Of a stretch of DNA of 64,000 nt, positions 16,653 to 26,164 are shown piece by piece; the stretch's first letter is position 1, and each line of letters starts with the position of its first letter. The stretch is from Spartobacteria bacterium (GTDB taxonomy: Bacteria; Verrucomicrobiota; Verrucomicrobiia; Chthoniobacterales; UBA10450). Below the pieces are notes generated by a model that had not been told where the DNA came from, did no database searches, and saw only the letters and a list, made by a program, of their open reading frames with translations. A program made the position numbers and the translations under genes. The stretch spans positions 27,232 through 91,231 of the forward strand of contig PLCM01000003.1 of the NCBI GenBank assembly GCA_003134765.1. Direction: 5' to 3'.

Positions 16653-18149
16653 TCATGCGCGTCGATACCACCAGACGCCGAAACCCAGCACGGCCGGGAT
16701 CAGCGGCATCAAGACGAGAATCAGCCACCGCATGTTTTGCATCGCGTTGTCATCAAGGCTGAAGGTGAGAGTTTTGGGAACCTTCGGCGCGATGCCGATG
16801 AGTTGTTCCCGGCTCAGGAGCCAGTTGACACTCCCCGAAACAAAGTCGAGGGCCTGCTGGTCCTGGGTGATGGCATTGTCCTGGATGAAACTGGCGTTGG
16901 TGACCACAACCATCCGCGCGGAGTTGGTCTGAACGCGTTCATCCGCGCTCCCGCCCTTTTCGATCGACACGCCGATTATAAGTGGCGTGCCGGGATTCTG
17001 CGCCGCGTCGGCCTGGAGTTTGGCTTCATCGGTCGAATTGTAATCCTTTTCCGCCCAATACCCTTTCTCCGCCTGGATCAACGGCTGGAGCCGAACGTTC
17101 ATCGCCCGCACCCGGTCCTGTTCCAGGGTCAGCGACGACATTCCGCCGACAAAAATTCCTCGCACGTCCGCCAGCTTTTTCGTGATGGGGCTCTCGGGTA
17201 GAAAATGCCCGATCACATCCCGCACCCTCGCCATTTCCTGGATGCCGGTTTTCATCAGGGCCATGAGGCGATCGTCGTTCACCTTCACGCCGAGTTCGTT
17301 GACGAAGGCGAGCAGCTTTGGCGTCTTGGCTGAAGGATCGAGCAACAGGAGGATGCGCCCCTGTTTGTCCCAGAAGTCGCGCAGCAATTTCATCTCGCGA
17401 TTGGAAAGGTCGTACTGCGGGCCGTTGATCACAATGGTCTTGAGGTCGGCCGGAATCTCGGGCACCTCGAACAGGTTCAGCTCCTGGAACTTGATGTTCT
17501 CATTCTCGATCACGGTCTTCACGAGCGAGATCGGGCTCCCCTCCGCGATCGGCGGCTCCTTGTGTCCCAACACATAACCAACCGCGTTCTTCTTTCCTTC
17601 CACCAAATCGATCATGGCACTGGTGATCGCCTGTTCGCCTTTGAATGCCGTCATTTTTGGCGGCTCGCCGAACATCGGATTGCCCTGGTCCATCTCGGCC
17701 ATCTCCGACGCTTTCACGGCCTTGTTGCGATTGTCGTAATCGAGAATGATCTGGCTCTCGTCGCTGACAATCTTGTATTTGTCGACGAGGGCTTTGGCGC
17801 GCGAATAATTCCGGTCCGGATCGATGTTTTCAATGTCGATCTTCCCTTTCGCCGCGTACTGATATTCCGTCAGCAACGCCTGCACATCCGACGCGAGCGG
17901 ATTGTTCGCCGAGAAGAAAACCGTCACGCGCAGGGACCCCTTGATTGTGTCCAGGAAGCGCTTCGTTTTGTCCGAAAGTGCGTATTTCTGGTCGCGGGAA
18001 AGGTCCCAGCGTCGGTAATGCTCGAATCCGAGGTAATTCGCCGCGATCGCCAGGAAAAGGAGAAGCGCGACTTGGACGATCACGTTCACGCCGATGCGGA
18101 GGCGATGGATCTTTTGGGGCTTTTCTGCGGGCAGATTTTCTTCGGCCAT
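16653..18149 (-). CDS. GldG-like ABC exporter auxiliary protein
   Basis: A 498-aa protein with an N-terminal membrane helix ('IVQVALLLFLAIAANYLG'), a large extracytoplasmic region of the ABC_transp_aux/DUF7088 type, and a C-terminal membrane helix ending in 'WWYRRA'. It is the GldG-type component of a Gld ABC transporter; in Bacteroidota this works in gliding and secretion, whereas in Verrucomicrobiota the substrate is not known. The ATG at 18149 has GGAGG eight bases upstream, and this SD overlaps the earlier in-frame ATG at 18164. The gene starts two bases after the permease stop. Confidence 0.82.
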   Translation of the reverse strand: MAEENLPAEKPQKIHRLRIGVNVIVQVALLLFLAIAANYLGFEHYRRWDLSRDQKYALSDKTKRFLDTIKGSLRVTVFFSANNPLASDVQALLTEYQYAAKGKIDIENIDPDRNYSRAKALVDKYKIVSDESQIILDYDNRNKAVKASEMAEMDQGNPMFGEPPKMTAFKGEQAITSAMIDLVEGKKNAVGYVLGHKEPPIAEGSPISLVKTVIENENIKFQELNLFEVPEIPADLKTIVINGPQYDLSNREMKLLRDFWDKQGRILLLLDPSAKTPKLLAFVNELGVKVNDDRLMALMKTGIQEMARVRDVIGHFLPESPITKKLADVRGIFVGGMSSLTLEQDRVRAMNVRLQPLIQAEKGYWAEKDYNSTDEAKLQADAAQNPGTPLIIGVSIEKGGSADERVQTNSARMVVVTNASFIQDNAITQDQQALDFVSGSVNWLLSREQLIGIAPKVPKTLTFSLDDNAMQNMRWLILVLMPLIPAVLGFGVWWYRRA

Positions 18150-18151
18150 GC

Positions 18152-18907
18152 TCACAGCCTCCATTTCCGCGATTGAAACGCCTGGTAAGTGAGGGTCAGC
18201 ATCACAATGGTCATGCTCACATAGAGAACCACCGGGCGTGTATCGATCTCGCCGCGAGAGAGCGTTCCCATCTGTTCAATCGCCGAGAAATAACCGAGCA
18301 ATTGCCGTGTGCTCGAACTGACTTCCTGGAGGATGAACGAAATGAGCCCGGAGAAAAAATGGAGCGTGATGACGCAGAACGAAATGACGGCGGCCACGAT
18401 CTGGTTTTTCGTCAGGGCCGAGGCGAGGCAGCCAATTGAAAGATAGAACATGCCGAGGAGAAGAATCATCAAATACGTGCCGAAATAGGCGCCCGTCGAG
18501 TTCGCCGCGGGTTGATGAGTGATTGATTGAAAAACCCAGAAATAAAGCAGCGTCGGCAACCAGAGAATCAGGTAAAAGACCAGCGAACCGAAAAATTTCG
18601 CGAGGATCACCTGCCAGTCGCGCACCGGCGCCGTCATGAGGGGTTCGATCGTCCCGAGTTTAAATTCCTCCGCGAACAAGCGCATCGTGATCAACGGAAA
18701 GATCAGGACAAAGGCAAACCAGAAGAAGACGGAATTGAAGAAAGCTTCCTGGACGGAATAGCCGACCGGTTTCCCATTCATGAACGAGAGCTGGAAATAA
18801 AAATCGACCCCGGCAACGAAGAGGAAGAACACCAGCACGACGTACGCGATCGGCGAATAGAAGTAGCTGCGCACTTCGCGGGAAAGAAGGGTATAGAATT
18901 TTCTCAT
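18152..18907 (-). CDS. ABC transporter permease (GldF-like)
   Basis: A 251-aa permease with six hydrophobic segments, beginning 'FYTLLSREVRSYFYSPIAYVVLVFF', the usual start of ABC-2-type permeases. The loop 'RLFAEEFKLGTIEPLMTAPV' matches the conserved cytoplasmic coupling segment of ABC-2 permeases. It pairs with the ATP-binding protein encoded just upstream and the GldG-like protein just downstream. Confidence 0.87.
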   Translation of the reverse strand: MRKFYTLLSREVRSYFYSPIAYVVLVFFLFVAGVDFYFQLSFMNGKPVGYSVQEAFFNSVFFWFAFVLIFPLITMRLFAEEFKLGTIEPLMTAPVRDWQVILAKFFGSLVFYLILWLPTLLYFWVFQSITHQPAANSTGAYFGTYLMILLLGMFYLSIGCLASALTKNQIVAAVISFCVITLHFFSGLISFILQEVSSSTRQLLGYFSAIEQMGTLSRGEIDTRPVVLYVSMTIVMLTLTYQAFQSRKWRL

Positions 18908-18911
18908 GCGG

Positions 18912-19085
18912 TGACGCGGGTCATTCCGAGGCTGGCGCAGCGCGCCGAGGGACCCCGCAATTGCAAATTCGATGTTCCGAAAAGATCACGCGTCCGCTGC
19001 GAGCCGTGCTGAATGTTTCGCGAAAGCGGTTGGCGCGACTGAGGGGTCCCTCGGCGCGCTGCGCCAGCCTCGAGATGACACGCTA
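18912..19085. repeat. Palindrome between the exporter ATPase and permease genes
   Basis: Arms of ~40 bp (left: GGGTCATTCCGAGGCTGGCG...; right: ...CGCCAGCCTCGAGATGACAC) flank a ~85-bp spacer. Sharing of the TCATTCCGAG / CGAGATGAC ends with 12324-12437 suggests the same family. It splits the exporter operon. Confidence 0.8.
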
Positions 19086-19122
19086 TTCTTGGTTGAAATA
19101 AATTGGGTGCGGTCATTGCAGG

Positions 19123-20082
19123 TCACACTTCATCCGGGTGCGTAATCTCTACGAACACATCCTCGAGGGTCGCTTTCCGTTGCGACAACTCGCGCAAGGT
19201 CCATCGCCGCGCGCTGGCCAGCCGGTAGACTTCCTCTCGCACGTCGGTGTTCGCTTCGACGCGCAACGCGAAGATTCTCCAGTCGCCGTCTACCGATTCG
19301 GTCACATCACGGACTCCGGCGATTTTCCTTAATTCCTCAGCGCCATCGTCGCTGCCGATTTTCGCTTCCACGATCACGCCGCCGGCCGTGCGGATGCGCC
19401 CGAGCAGATTCTCCGGGGTATCGCACGCTTCGATCCGGCCGCGATTGATGATAATCACGCGGCTGCAGGTCATCTCAACTTCCGGCAGGATGTGGGTCGA
19501 GAGCAGAATCGTGTGCTGTTTACCAAGGTTCTTGATCAGGTCGCGCACCTGGCGAATCTGGTTCGGGTCCAGGCCGCTGGTCGGCTCGTCGAGAATGAGA
19601 AGGTCGGGTTCGTGGACGAGCGCATCGGCGAGGCCAACGCGTTGGCGGAAACCTTTCGAGAGCGCGCCGATGATTTTCTTCTCCACCTCCTTCAACCCGC
19701 AAAGTTCTTTCACGTCGCCGACGCGCTCGGCCACGCGGCGATGCGGCACGCCTTTCAAGGCGGCTCGGTAATCGAGATACTCGGTGACCCGCATGTCATT
19801 ATAGAGCGGGACGTTTTCCGGCATGTAACCGAGATGAGCACGGGCTTGGAGCGATTGTTCGAAAACATCGAACCCGGCGATCGACGCCCGCCCGGATGTC
19901 GGCGGCATGAAACTCGAGAGGATGCGCATGGTCGTGCTTTTCCCGGCGCCGTTCGGGCCGAGAAAACCCATGATCTCGCCTTTGCCCACCTCGAAGTTCA
20001 GGTCCCGGATGGCCGGCTGGCCTGCGTAACGTTTCGTAAGATTTTCGACCTTGATCATTGGAGCGGTAATGCTGTCAGACAA
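19123..20082 (-). CDS. ABC transporter ATP-binding protein (GldA-like)
   Basis: A 319-aa ATPase that powers the exporter. Walker A is 'GFLGPNGAGKSTTMRIL', the signature region is 'LSKGFRQRVGLADALVHEPD', Walker B is 'LLILDEPTSGLDPNQ', and the H-loop is 'LLSTHILPEVEMTC'. A ~90-residue C-terminal extension of the type found in ABC-2 exporter ATPases follows. An alternative start at the ATG at 20058 removes eight residues. First gene of the leftward operon ABC ATPase, permease, GldG-like, DUF4340. Confidence 0.92.
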   Translation of the reverse strand: MSDSITAPMIKVENLTKRYAGQPAIRDLNFEVGKGEIMGFLGPNGAGKSTTMRILSSFMPPTSGRASIAGFDVFEQSLQARAHLGYMPENVPLYNDMRVTEYLDYRAALKGVPHRRVAERVGDVKELCGLKEVEKKIIGALSKGFRQRVGLADALVHEPDLLILDEPTSGLDPNQIRQVRDLIKNLGKQHTILLSTHILPEVEMTCSRVIIINRGRIEACDTPENLLGRIRTAGGVIVEAKIGSDDGAEELRKIAGVRDVTESVDGDWRIFALRVEANTDVREEVYRLASARRWTLRELSQRKATLEDVFVEITHPDEV

Positions 20083-20117
20083 CTCAACCCCGCGAAGCGT
20101 TGCATCTATGGCGATTT

Positions 20118-21344
20118 TCAGCGCGCGGTCAAAGGGACAGTTTCCATCGCCTGCCCGCCGCCGTTTGCCTTTACGATGCCGACGGTGAAATCAACTTCGC
20201 TGCCGGAACTGGCCCGCAACAACAGACTTTCCACCTGTTTGACAGTCGTGACGTTGTATTTGCCGATGCGATAAATCACCAACCCGCGCTGGATCCCGGC
20301 GCGATCGGCGGGACTGTCGAGCTCCACCGCGCTGATCAACACACCTTTGCCCGCCGCATAGCCCAGAGCGTCGGTCAGATCCGGCGTCAGATTTTGCAGC
20401 TGCATTCCGAAGAACCGCTGCGCGTTCGGGCCGGGCTGTTCCGGTTCTGAAGATTTCGTTTTCGGCGCCGGCTGCTTCTGCGCAATCTCTTTGAATTGAG
20501 TGACACTCGTCCGGACCGTCTCGGCGGGAATGGCAAACCCCAGACCCTGCGTCGGCACCCCCTGGGGAGTGAACGCCATCTTGGCGGAGCTGACGCCGAC
20601 CAGGCGCCCGGAAAGATCCACGAGCGGCCCACCGCTGTTCCCTGGATTGATCGCCGCGTCGGTTTGCAGCAGGTCTTTGTATTCGACGTCCTCGACCGTG
20701 ATGTCACGCTTCGTTCCGCTCAACACTCCGCGGCTGATCGAGCTCCCGTAGCCGAGCGCGTTGCCGACCACCAGCACCGTCTGGCCAAGCAGGTTCGGCG
20801 AGATGTTATTCAAGTCGATAAACGGAAAATCCGCTTTCGCTTCAATCTTGATGAAGGCGAGGTCCTTCTGGTCGTCGCCGGTGATGTAACGCGCGTTGTA
20901 GACTTTGCCGTCGTTCATCGTTACTTCGATTTTCAAATCGGCCGCTCGTTGGACCACGTGCTCGTTCGTCACGATGTAGCCGGCCTTGTCGACGATGAAT
21001 CCCGAGCCGAGACTTTGCAGCGTTTGCCGGATCTCGCGCGGCCGGCTTCGGTAGTTTCCGAAATATTGGGCCGCGAAATCCTCAAACGGATCGCGCACCC
21101 GGCGCTTCACGACCCGCTCGGTATTAATATTCACGACCGCGGGCAAAACTTTCGCCACCGCGAGCACGGCGGGTTCGGAAGCAGGATCGGTCTGGGCGAA
21201 AAGACCTGCTGTCGTGAGCAGTAACGTCAGAATGGTAGGGACGGCGCGCTGCGCCGTCCACAGTCCGGGGCAAACGCGCGACAATGAAATCCTTCGGACG
21301 CCGCAGCGCGGCGTCCCTGCCACTGAATTCATCCTTGCGGCCAT
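20118..21344 (-). CDS. HtrA/DegP-like serine protease with PDZ domain
   Basis: A 408-aa periplasmic quality-control protease. The trypsin-like triad is His129 ('NEHVV'), Asp161 ('KDLAFIKIE') and Ser237 ('NPGNSGGPL'); one C-terminal PDZ domain covers about 315-405. A hydrophobic signal segment ('ILTLLLTTAGLFA', 38-50) directs export. The first ~36 residues are encoded by a palindrome of the GGTAGGGACG type (21234-21322), so the original start has been replaced or extended: ATG at 21344, ATG at 21332 and a TTG inside the repeat are all possible. Divergent from sucA. Confidence 0.88.
   Translation of the reverse strand: MAARMNSVAGTPRCGVRRISLSRVCPGLWTAQRAVPTILTLLLTTAGLFAQTDPASEPAVLAVAKVLPAVVNINTERVVKRRVRDPFEDFAAQYFGNYRSRPREIRQTLQSLGSGFIVDKAGYIVTNEHVVQRAADLKIEVTMNDGKVYNARYITGDDQKDLAFIKIEAKADFPFIDLNNISPNLLGQTVLVVGNALGYGSSISRGVLSGTKRDITVEDVEYKDLLQTDAAINPGNSGGPLVDLSGRLVGVSSAKMAFTPQGVPTQGLGFAIPAETVRTSVTQFKEIAQKQPAPKTKSSEPEQPGPNAQRFFGMQLQNLTPDLTDALGYAAGKGVLISAVELDSPADRAGIQRGLVIYRIGKYNVTTVKQVESLLLRASSGSEVDFTVGIVKANGGGQAMETVPLTAR
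21234..21322. repeat. Palindrome encoding the N-terminus of the HtrA-like protein
   Basis: The arms GGTAGGGACGGCGCGCTGCG and the inverted copy ending CGGCGTCCCTGCC are nearly identical to those at 9542-9628. The whole element is in frame with, and upstream of, the signal-peptide core of the leftward HtrA-like gene. Confidence 0.85.
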
Positions 21345-21423
21345 CTTGGGGCTGCAAGTAACGGAATGGCGTTGCCACTGTCAACTTGCTGCCCTGGCCG
21401 ATGCCTAGCAGATTGAGTCCGCC

Positions 21424-24177
21424 ATGAGCCTCTCTTTCGCGAACCGCTCGAACCTCGATCTGCTCGAGGAAAATTACCGGCGCTGGCAGGAGGACCCCGA
21501 GTCGCTCGATCCGAGCTGGATGGCGTTTTTCGAAGGGTTCGAGCTGGGCGATTTGAATCTGCGCAATGGCGCGGCGGCCATGGCCGCAACGCCTGCGGCC
21601 GGACTGGGTGACCAGCCGCTCCAGACTCGCGTCGACGGCCTCGTCTACGCCTACCGCACCCTCGGCCACACGATTGCGCGCATCGATCCGCTGGCGGACA
21701 AACGACCGGAGAATCCGTTGCTCAGTTTGCGCGAGCTCGGCTTCAGCGAAAAGGACCTCGACCTTGTCGTCTCATCCAAATTTTTTCTCGACAGCCGCAA
21801 GATGACGCTGCGCGAAATGATCGCGCTGCTCGAAAGCATCTACGCGGAATCGATCGGCTCCGAGTTCCAGCACATCCAGAATCCGCGCATCCGGAATTGG
21901 GTCCGGCACCGGTTGGAATCGCGGCCGGCCAAGCATGACACCTCCCGCGAAGCACAGATCGCCCTGCTCCGTTCGCTCCTCGAGACGGAGACGTTCGAGG
22001 TGTTTTTGCACACCCGCTACGTCGGGCAAAAACGTTTTTCGCTCCAGGGCGCGGAATCGCTCATGGTGGTTCTCGACACGATTCTCCAGCGGTGCCCGAC
22101 ACTTGGAATCGAGGAAATCTGCATGGGAATGGCGCACCGTGGGCGGCTCAATGTTCTGGCGAATTTCCTGAAAAAATCGCTTCAGGTGATCTTCACCGAG
22201 TTCTCCACCAATTACATTCCCGACCTCGTCGCGGGCGACGGCGATGTGAAGTATCACCTGGGATATCGCACGGTCCGAAAACTGGAATCGGGCGCGGAAG
22301 TGGAGATTCGCCTGGCAGCCAATCCGAGCCACCTCGAAGCAGTCAATCCGGTCGTGGAGGGAAAGGCCCGGGCCCGGCAGCGTATCCGCGGCGACACGGA
22401 ATTGCGCCGCAAAGTCTTGCCCCTGCTCATTCACGGCGACGCCGCTTTTGCCGGACAAGGCATCGTCGCGGAGACGCTGAATATGTCGCAACTGCACGGC
22501 TACGGCACCGGCGGGACCGTTCATATCGTCGTGAACAATCAGATCGGGTTCACGACCCTGCCCGAGGATGCGCGCTCTTCCATGTATGCCACGGACATCG
22601 CGAAGATGATCGATGCCCCGATCTTTCACGTAAATGGCGACGACCCGCTGGCGGTGAAATTTGTGACGGAGCTATCGCTCGATTTTCGGCAGGAGTTCGG
22701 CCGCGACTCCGTGATCGACATGTATTGCTATCGCCGCTACGGCCACAACGAAGGGGACGAGCCGTCGTTCACGCAGCCCGATCTCTACGCGAAAATCCAG
22801 AAGCGTCCTTCGGTCGCGCAGCTTTATAAGAAGGAGTTAATCGAAGCGGGGAGGTTAAGTGACGACGAAGCGGCCAGTTTGGAAGCCGAGTTCGAGATGC
22901 GTCTCGAGCTGGTCTTGCAGGAAGTGAAGTCGATCGAAGAAGAACAGGCGAACGAGAAGGCGCGTTTTCAGGAATCGACCGCGATTTTTCAGCCGCAATA
23001 CACCAGTGAATGCAAGCCGACCGCGATCAGCGCCGAGATGCTGCGGCAGGTCGTGGATGGTCTCACCCGTGTGCCGGAGGATTTCGAAGTCATCCCGAAA
23101 ATAAAAAAGAACGTGCTCGACCGGCGGCGAGATGTTTTCGAAGCGGGCGGTCCCTACGAATGGCATTACGCCGAGACGCTCGCCTTTGGATCGTTGCTGC
23201 TCGAAGGAATACCGGTGCGCCTCTCGGGACAGGATAGCCGCCGCGGCACCTTCAGCACGCGGCATTCATTTATCTACGACGCGAAGACCGGCCGGCCTTA
23301 CATGCCGCTGCTCCATCTCGCGCTCGAGCAGGCTCGCATTTGCATTTACAACAGCTTGCTTTCCGAGGCGGCCGTCCTCGGGTTCGATTACGGCTATTCG
23401 ATGGATTACCCGAAGATGCTCTGCCTTTGGGAAGCGCAGTTCGGCGATTTCGCGAACGGCGCGCAGGTCATCATCGATCAATTTATCGTTCCCTCCGAAT
23501 CGAAATGGCAACGGCCGAGCGGCATCGTGCTCTTGCTGCCGCACGGTTATGAAGGGCAGGGGCCGGAGCATTCCAGCGCCCGGCTGGAGCGCTTTCTCCA
23601 GGCTTGTGCCGAGGAGAACATCCAGGTCTGCAACGTCACTACGTCCGCGCAGTATTTTCACGTGCTCCGTCGCCAGATGAAGCGCGACTTCGTCAAGCCG
23701 CTTGTCATTATGACGCCGAAAAGTTTGTTGCGCTCCGAGCAGGCGTCGTCGCGTGCGGATGATTTTACCAGCGGCGGGTTCTCGGAAATTCTCGGTTCGC
23801 CCGAAGTGGGTCCGCCGGAAAAAATGAAGCGCGTGATTCTTTGCTCGGGAAAAGTTTACTACGACCTCCTGAATTACCGCGAAAGCGAGGGCGTCACGAC
23901 CGCTGCGATCGTCCGCGTCGAACAGCTCTATCCGCTCGCCGAAGCGAAACTGCGGGAGGCGGTGAAGCCATTTCCGAAAAGCGCGAAACTGATCTGGTGC
24001 CAGGAAGAATCGCAGAATATGGGCGCCTGGAGTTTCATGGAGCCGCGCTTATGGGCGCTCTTCGGCCGGACGATTGCGTATGCCGGCCGGAACGCGAGCG
24101 CGAGCCCCGCGGTTGGATCTCTCGCGATTCATAAACGTGAGCAGGCGCAGTTGATTGCCGATGCGTTCAGTTTGTGA
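21424..24177 (+). CDS. sucA: 2-oxoglutarate dehydrogenase E1 component
   Basis: A 917-aa thiamine-diphosphate-dependent decarboxylase that starts the oxidation of 2-oxoglutarate to succinyl-CoA. The N-terminal 'NLDLLEENYRRWQEDPESLDPSW' is the E2-binding helix of SucA. 'MAHRGRLNVL', 'ANPSHLEAVNPVVEG', 'HGDAAFAGQGIVAETLNMSQ' and 'VHIVVNNQIGFTT' are the conserved TPP/substrate segments, and 'VNGDDPLAV' with 'CYRRYGHNEGDEPSFTQP' completes the cofactor site. Length is normal. It heads the sucA-sucB-lpd cluster; a palindrome separates it from sucB. Confidence 0.96.
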   Translation: MSLSFANRSNLDLLEENYRRWQEDPESLDPSWMAFFEGFELGDLNLRNGAAAMAATPAAGLGDQPLQTRVDGLVYAYRTLGHTIARIDPLADKRPENPLLSLRELGFSEKDLDLVVSSKFFLDSRKMTLREMIALLESIYAESIGSEFQHIQNPRIRNWVRHRLESRPAKHDTSREAQIALLRSLLETETFEVFLHTRYVGQKRFSLQGAESLMVVLDTILQRCPTLGIEEICMGMAHRGRLNVLANFLKKSLQVIFTEFSTNYIPDLVAGDGDVKYHLGYRTVRKLESGAEVEIRLAANPSHLEAVNPVVEGKARARQRIRGDTELRRKVLPLLIHGDAAFAGQGIVAETLNMSQLHGYGTGGTVHIVVNNQIGFTTLPEDARSSMYATDIAKMIDAPIFHVNGDDPLAVKFVTELSLDFRQEFGRDSVIDMYCYRRYGHNEGDEPSFTQPDLYAKIQKRPSVAQLYKKELIEAGRLSDDEAASLEAEFEMRLELVLQEVKSIEEEQANEKARFQESTAIFQPQYTSECKPTAISAEMLRQVVDGLTRVPEDFEVIPKIKKNVLDRRRDVFEAGGPYEWHYAETLAFGSLLLEGIPVRLSGQDSRRGTFSTRHSFIYDAKTGRPYMPLLHLALEQARICIYNSLLSEAAVLGFDYGYSMDYPKMLCLWEAQFGDFANGAQVIIDQFIVPSESKWQRPSGIVLLLPHGYEGQGPEHSSARLERFLQACAEENIQVCNVTTSAQYFHVLRRQMKRDFVKPLVIMTPKSLLRSEQASSRADDFTSGGFSEILGSPEVGPPEKMKRVILCSGKVYYDLLNYRESEGVTTAAIVRVEQLYPLAEAKLREAVKPFPKSAKLIWCQEESQNMGAWSFMEPRLWALFGRTIAYAGRNASASPAVGSLAIHKREQAQLIADAFSL

Positions 24178-24269
24178 TGGTGGTTCGAGCGCTCCGCTGC
24201 TCGATGCCAAGTAATGGCGCCTTCGGCGCGTAGAATTAACATCGCGCGACGGAGCGCACGATCCACCAA
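24178..24269. repeat. Palindrome after sucA
   Basis: Outer arms TGGTTCGAGCGCTCCGCTGC and ...GCGACGGAGCGCACGATCCACCA are inverted, and an inner hairpin GGCGCCTTCGGCGC sits in the middle. It begins immediately after the sucA TGA and occupies most of the sucA-sucB gap. Confidence 0.8.
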
Positions 24270-24315
24270 TTGCTGTTCGACCACGCGCTTCCTTTGCGCA
24301 TAATGTAACGCCTTC

Positions 24316-25554
24316 ATGAGCACCGAAGTAAAAGTCCCGGCCGTCGGCGAATCGATCTCCAGCGGCGTTGTTTCCGTCTGGCACAAGAAGTCGGGTGAAC
24401 AGGTCAGCGCTGGTGATCCGCTCTTCACCCTCGAAACGGATAAGGTTTCCACCGAGATCAACGCGGAGAAAGATGGCGTCCTCCAAACCCTGGTGGCGGA
24501 AGGGGCGGAGGTGAAGATCGGCGACGTGGTGGCGACGATCGAGGACGGCACCGGGGACGGTGCGAAGGCCGAGAAGAAAACGGAGCCGGCAGCGCAAAAG
24601 TCGGACGTGCAGAAGCCCGTCCCTCCGAAAGAATCTTCCAGCGCTCTTTCGCCGGCAGTACGACGCGTCGTGACCGAGGAAAAACTGGATCCGCAGGAGA
24701 TTCGCGGCACGGGAAAAGGTGGGCGGGTGACAAAGAACGACGCGATGACGGCCGCGCAGAATCGAGCAGAGCCGCGAACGACCGAATCGCCGGCAGCGAA
24801 AGCGAAAGACGATCACGCCGAGGAAAAACAGGCGCCGCCGGTCCAGACGGAGAGCGGCCGATTTACCCGCCGGAAAATGTCACCCTTGCGGCGCAAGATC
24901 GCGGCGCAACTGGTGATGGCTCAGCATACGGCGGCGATCCTCACCACTTTTAACGAATGCGATATGACGGCGGTGCAGGAACTCCGCGCGAAATCGCAGG
25001 ACGCCTTCACGAAAAAGAATGGCTTAAAGCTCGGGTTCATGTCGTTTTTCATCAAAGCGGCGGTCGAAGGATTGAAAGCCGTTCCTTCAATCAACAGCCG
25101 AATCGAAGGCGAAGATTTTATTCAGAACCACTACTACGACATCGGGGTCGCGGTCGGAACGGAGCGCGGCCTCGTGGTCCCAGTGGTGCGCGATGCCGAC
25201 AAGAAGAGCTTCGCGGAGTTGGAGCGTGACATCGCGGATTTCGCGACGAAGGCGCGCGAAGGAAAAATGAAGATTGAAGATTTGCAGGGCGGTGTCTTCA
25301 CCATTTCGAACGGCGGCGTTTACGGCTCGTTGCTGAGCACGCCGATCCTGAATCCTCCGCAGAGCGGGATTCTCGGCATGCACACGATTCAGAAGCGCCC
25401 GGTGGCGATCAAGGACGAGATCGTGATTCGTCCGATGATGTATCTGGCGCTGAGCTACGATCATCGCGCCGTCGACGGGAAGGAAGCGGTTACGTTTCTC
25501 ATTACCGTTAAACAAGGCATCGAGGATCCGAAGAAACTGCCGCTCGATTTTTAG
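24316..25554 (+). CDS. sucB: Dihydrolipoyllysine succinyltransferase (E2 of 2-oxoglutarate dehydrogenase)
   Basis: A 412-aa core of the complex. The N-terminal lipoyl domain carries Lys43 in '[10 protein letters not shown]'; the E3/E1-binding domain is at 111-145 ('[13 protein letters not shown]...[10 protein letters not shown]'); the catalytic acyltransferase domain fills 180-412 with the active-site 'YDHRAVDG' (His383, Asp387). A linker stretch encoded by 24603-24630 (about residues 96-105) matches one arm of the palindrome at 16561-16643. The 3' end overlaps an antisense open frame (25087-26142). Confidence 0.95.
   Translation: MSTEVKVPAVGESISSGVVSVWHKKSGEQVSAGDPLFTLETDKVSTEINAEKDGVLQTLVAEGAEVKIGDVVATIEDGTGDGAKAEKKTEPAAQKSDVQKPVPPKESSSALSPAVRRVVTEEKLDPQEIRGTGKGGRVTKNDAMTAAQNRAEPRTTESPAAKAKDDHAEEKQAPPVQTESGRFTRRKMSPLRRKIAAQLVMAQHTAAILTTFNECDMTAVQELRAKSQDAFTKKNGLKLGFMSFFIKAAVEGLKAVPSINSRIEGEDFIQNHYYDIGVAVGTERGLVVPVVRDADKKSFAELERDIADFATKAREGKMKIEDLQGGVFTISNGGVYGSLLSTPILNPPQSGILGMHTIQKRPVAIKDEIVIRPMMYLALSYDHRAVDGKEAVTFLITVKQGIEDPKKLPLDF
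24603..24630. repeat. Single palindrome arm inside the sucB linker
   Basis: The 28 bases GGACGTGCAGAAGC...CGTCCCTCCGAAA match the right arm at 16617-16645 with one mismatch. It is in frame and encodes part of the flexible linker between the lipoyl and E3-binding domains. Confidence 0.7.
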
Positions 25555-26142
25555 CGAGAAGGGCGATCTTTCGACCGTGCTAGACAGGCGGGCGCGTGTC
25601 ATGCGCTCGCGGAGACCGCCTTCTTCCAGGAAGGCTTTCTCCAACTGGCGAAGCTGCTGGTCGAGCAGGTAGTTCGTCTGGTGGATCAGGCAGATGAGGA
25701 TGTTCGCGACTATCTCGGCGGGGCGCGTCTCGATATAGGTCGCATAGGACTCATAGGACCTATTTTCTTGGCTGCCCAGGCGTCGCAGGAACCTCGCCTC
25801 CCGGCTGTTCTTGTCCCAGAGAGCCGCTTTCCTCACTCGCAGAAAATCACGATAGTCTTCCAACAATTCCTCCAAGCTGGCGCGCGCCACATTTATCAGT
25901 TTGATCTCGGCTTCCTTCGAAGTTCCGGAGGCCTGGCTCCCTTCGAGGATGTTCTGCTTCCCGGAGCGCGCCGCCTGCACCATCTGATCCACGGTCCGGT
26001 CGCGCTTGTTAAGAAACCTTTCGCAAAACCTCACCGTGGCGTCAGACACAATCCTCGCTTTCTGAAACGAAAGGAGCTCTTCATAACCGCCATGTGGCGG
26101 AATAAAGTTCTGGGGCACGGTAGACAAGTGTATAGGTCGCAT
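25087..26142 (-). CDS. Four-helix-bundle protein with 'suffix' domain (stop lost or far downstream)
   Basis: Residues 13-186 match the four-helix-bundle suffix family: '[18 protein letters not shown]', '[19 protein letters not shown]', '[20 protein letters not shown]' and '[20 protein letters not shown]', ending in '[12 protein letters not shown]' at about 25585. Related proteins resemble the intervening-sequence protein encoded in some 23S rRNA genes; function is unknown. No stop follows the conserved end; the frame runs on through the sucB antisense strand to 25087, so a stop was probably lost or the tail is extended. The ATG at 26142 lies inside a 29-bp repeat (26132-26160) and faces the lpd start; a second copy (25735-25763) is within the gene. 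Confidence 0.75.
   Translation of the reverse strand: MRPIHLSTVPQNFIPPHGGYEELLSFQKARIVSDATVRFCERFLNKRDRTVDQMVQAARSGKQNILEGSQASGTSKEAEIKLINVARASLEELLEDYRDFLRVRKAALWDKNSREARFLRRLGSQENRSYESYATYIETRPAEIVANILICLIHQTNYLLDQQLRQLEKAFLEEGGLRERMTRARLSSTVERSPFSLKIERQFLRILDALFNGNEKRNRFLPVDGAMIVAQRQIHHRTNHDLVLDRHRALLNRVHAENPALRRIQDRRAQQRAVNAAVRNGEDTALQIFNLHFSFARLRREIRDVTLQLREALLVGIAHHWDHEAALRSDRDPDVVVVVLNKIFAFDSAVD
25735..25763. repeat. 29-bp repeat, copy within the four-helix gene
   Basis: ATAGGTCGCATAGGACTC...GACCTAT; an imperfect palindrome built from CATAGGA-like units. It matches 25 of 29 bases of the copy at 26132-26160. Here it encodes the '[10 protein letters not shown]' segment of the four-helix protein. 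Confidence 0.8.
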
Positions 26143-26160
26143 GAGACTTATACGACCTAT
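26132..26160. repeat. 29-bp repeat, copy at the four-helix/lpd start region
   Basis: ATAGGTCGCATGAGACTT...GACCTAT, same orientation as the copy at 25735. It contains the predicted ATG of the leftward four-helix gene (26142) and ends five bases before the likely lpd start (26165). Its 8-bp ends (ATAGGTCG / CGACCTAT) are inverted, so it could be a binding site for a regulator of both genes. Confidence 0.8.
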
Positions 26161-26164
26161 TAAA

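Noticed and set aside
16545..18176. Long rightward frames over the GldG-like gene
   Set aside because: They are antisense to a gene with clear membrane helices and operon context.
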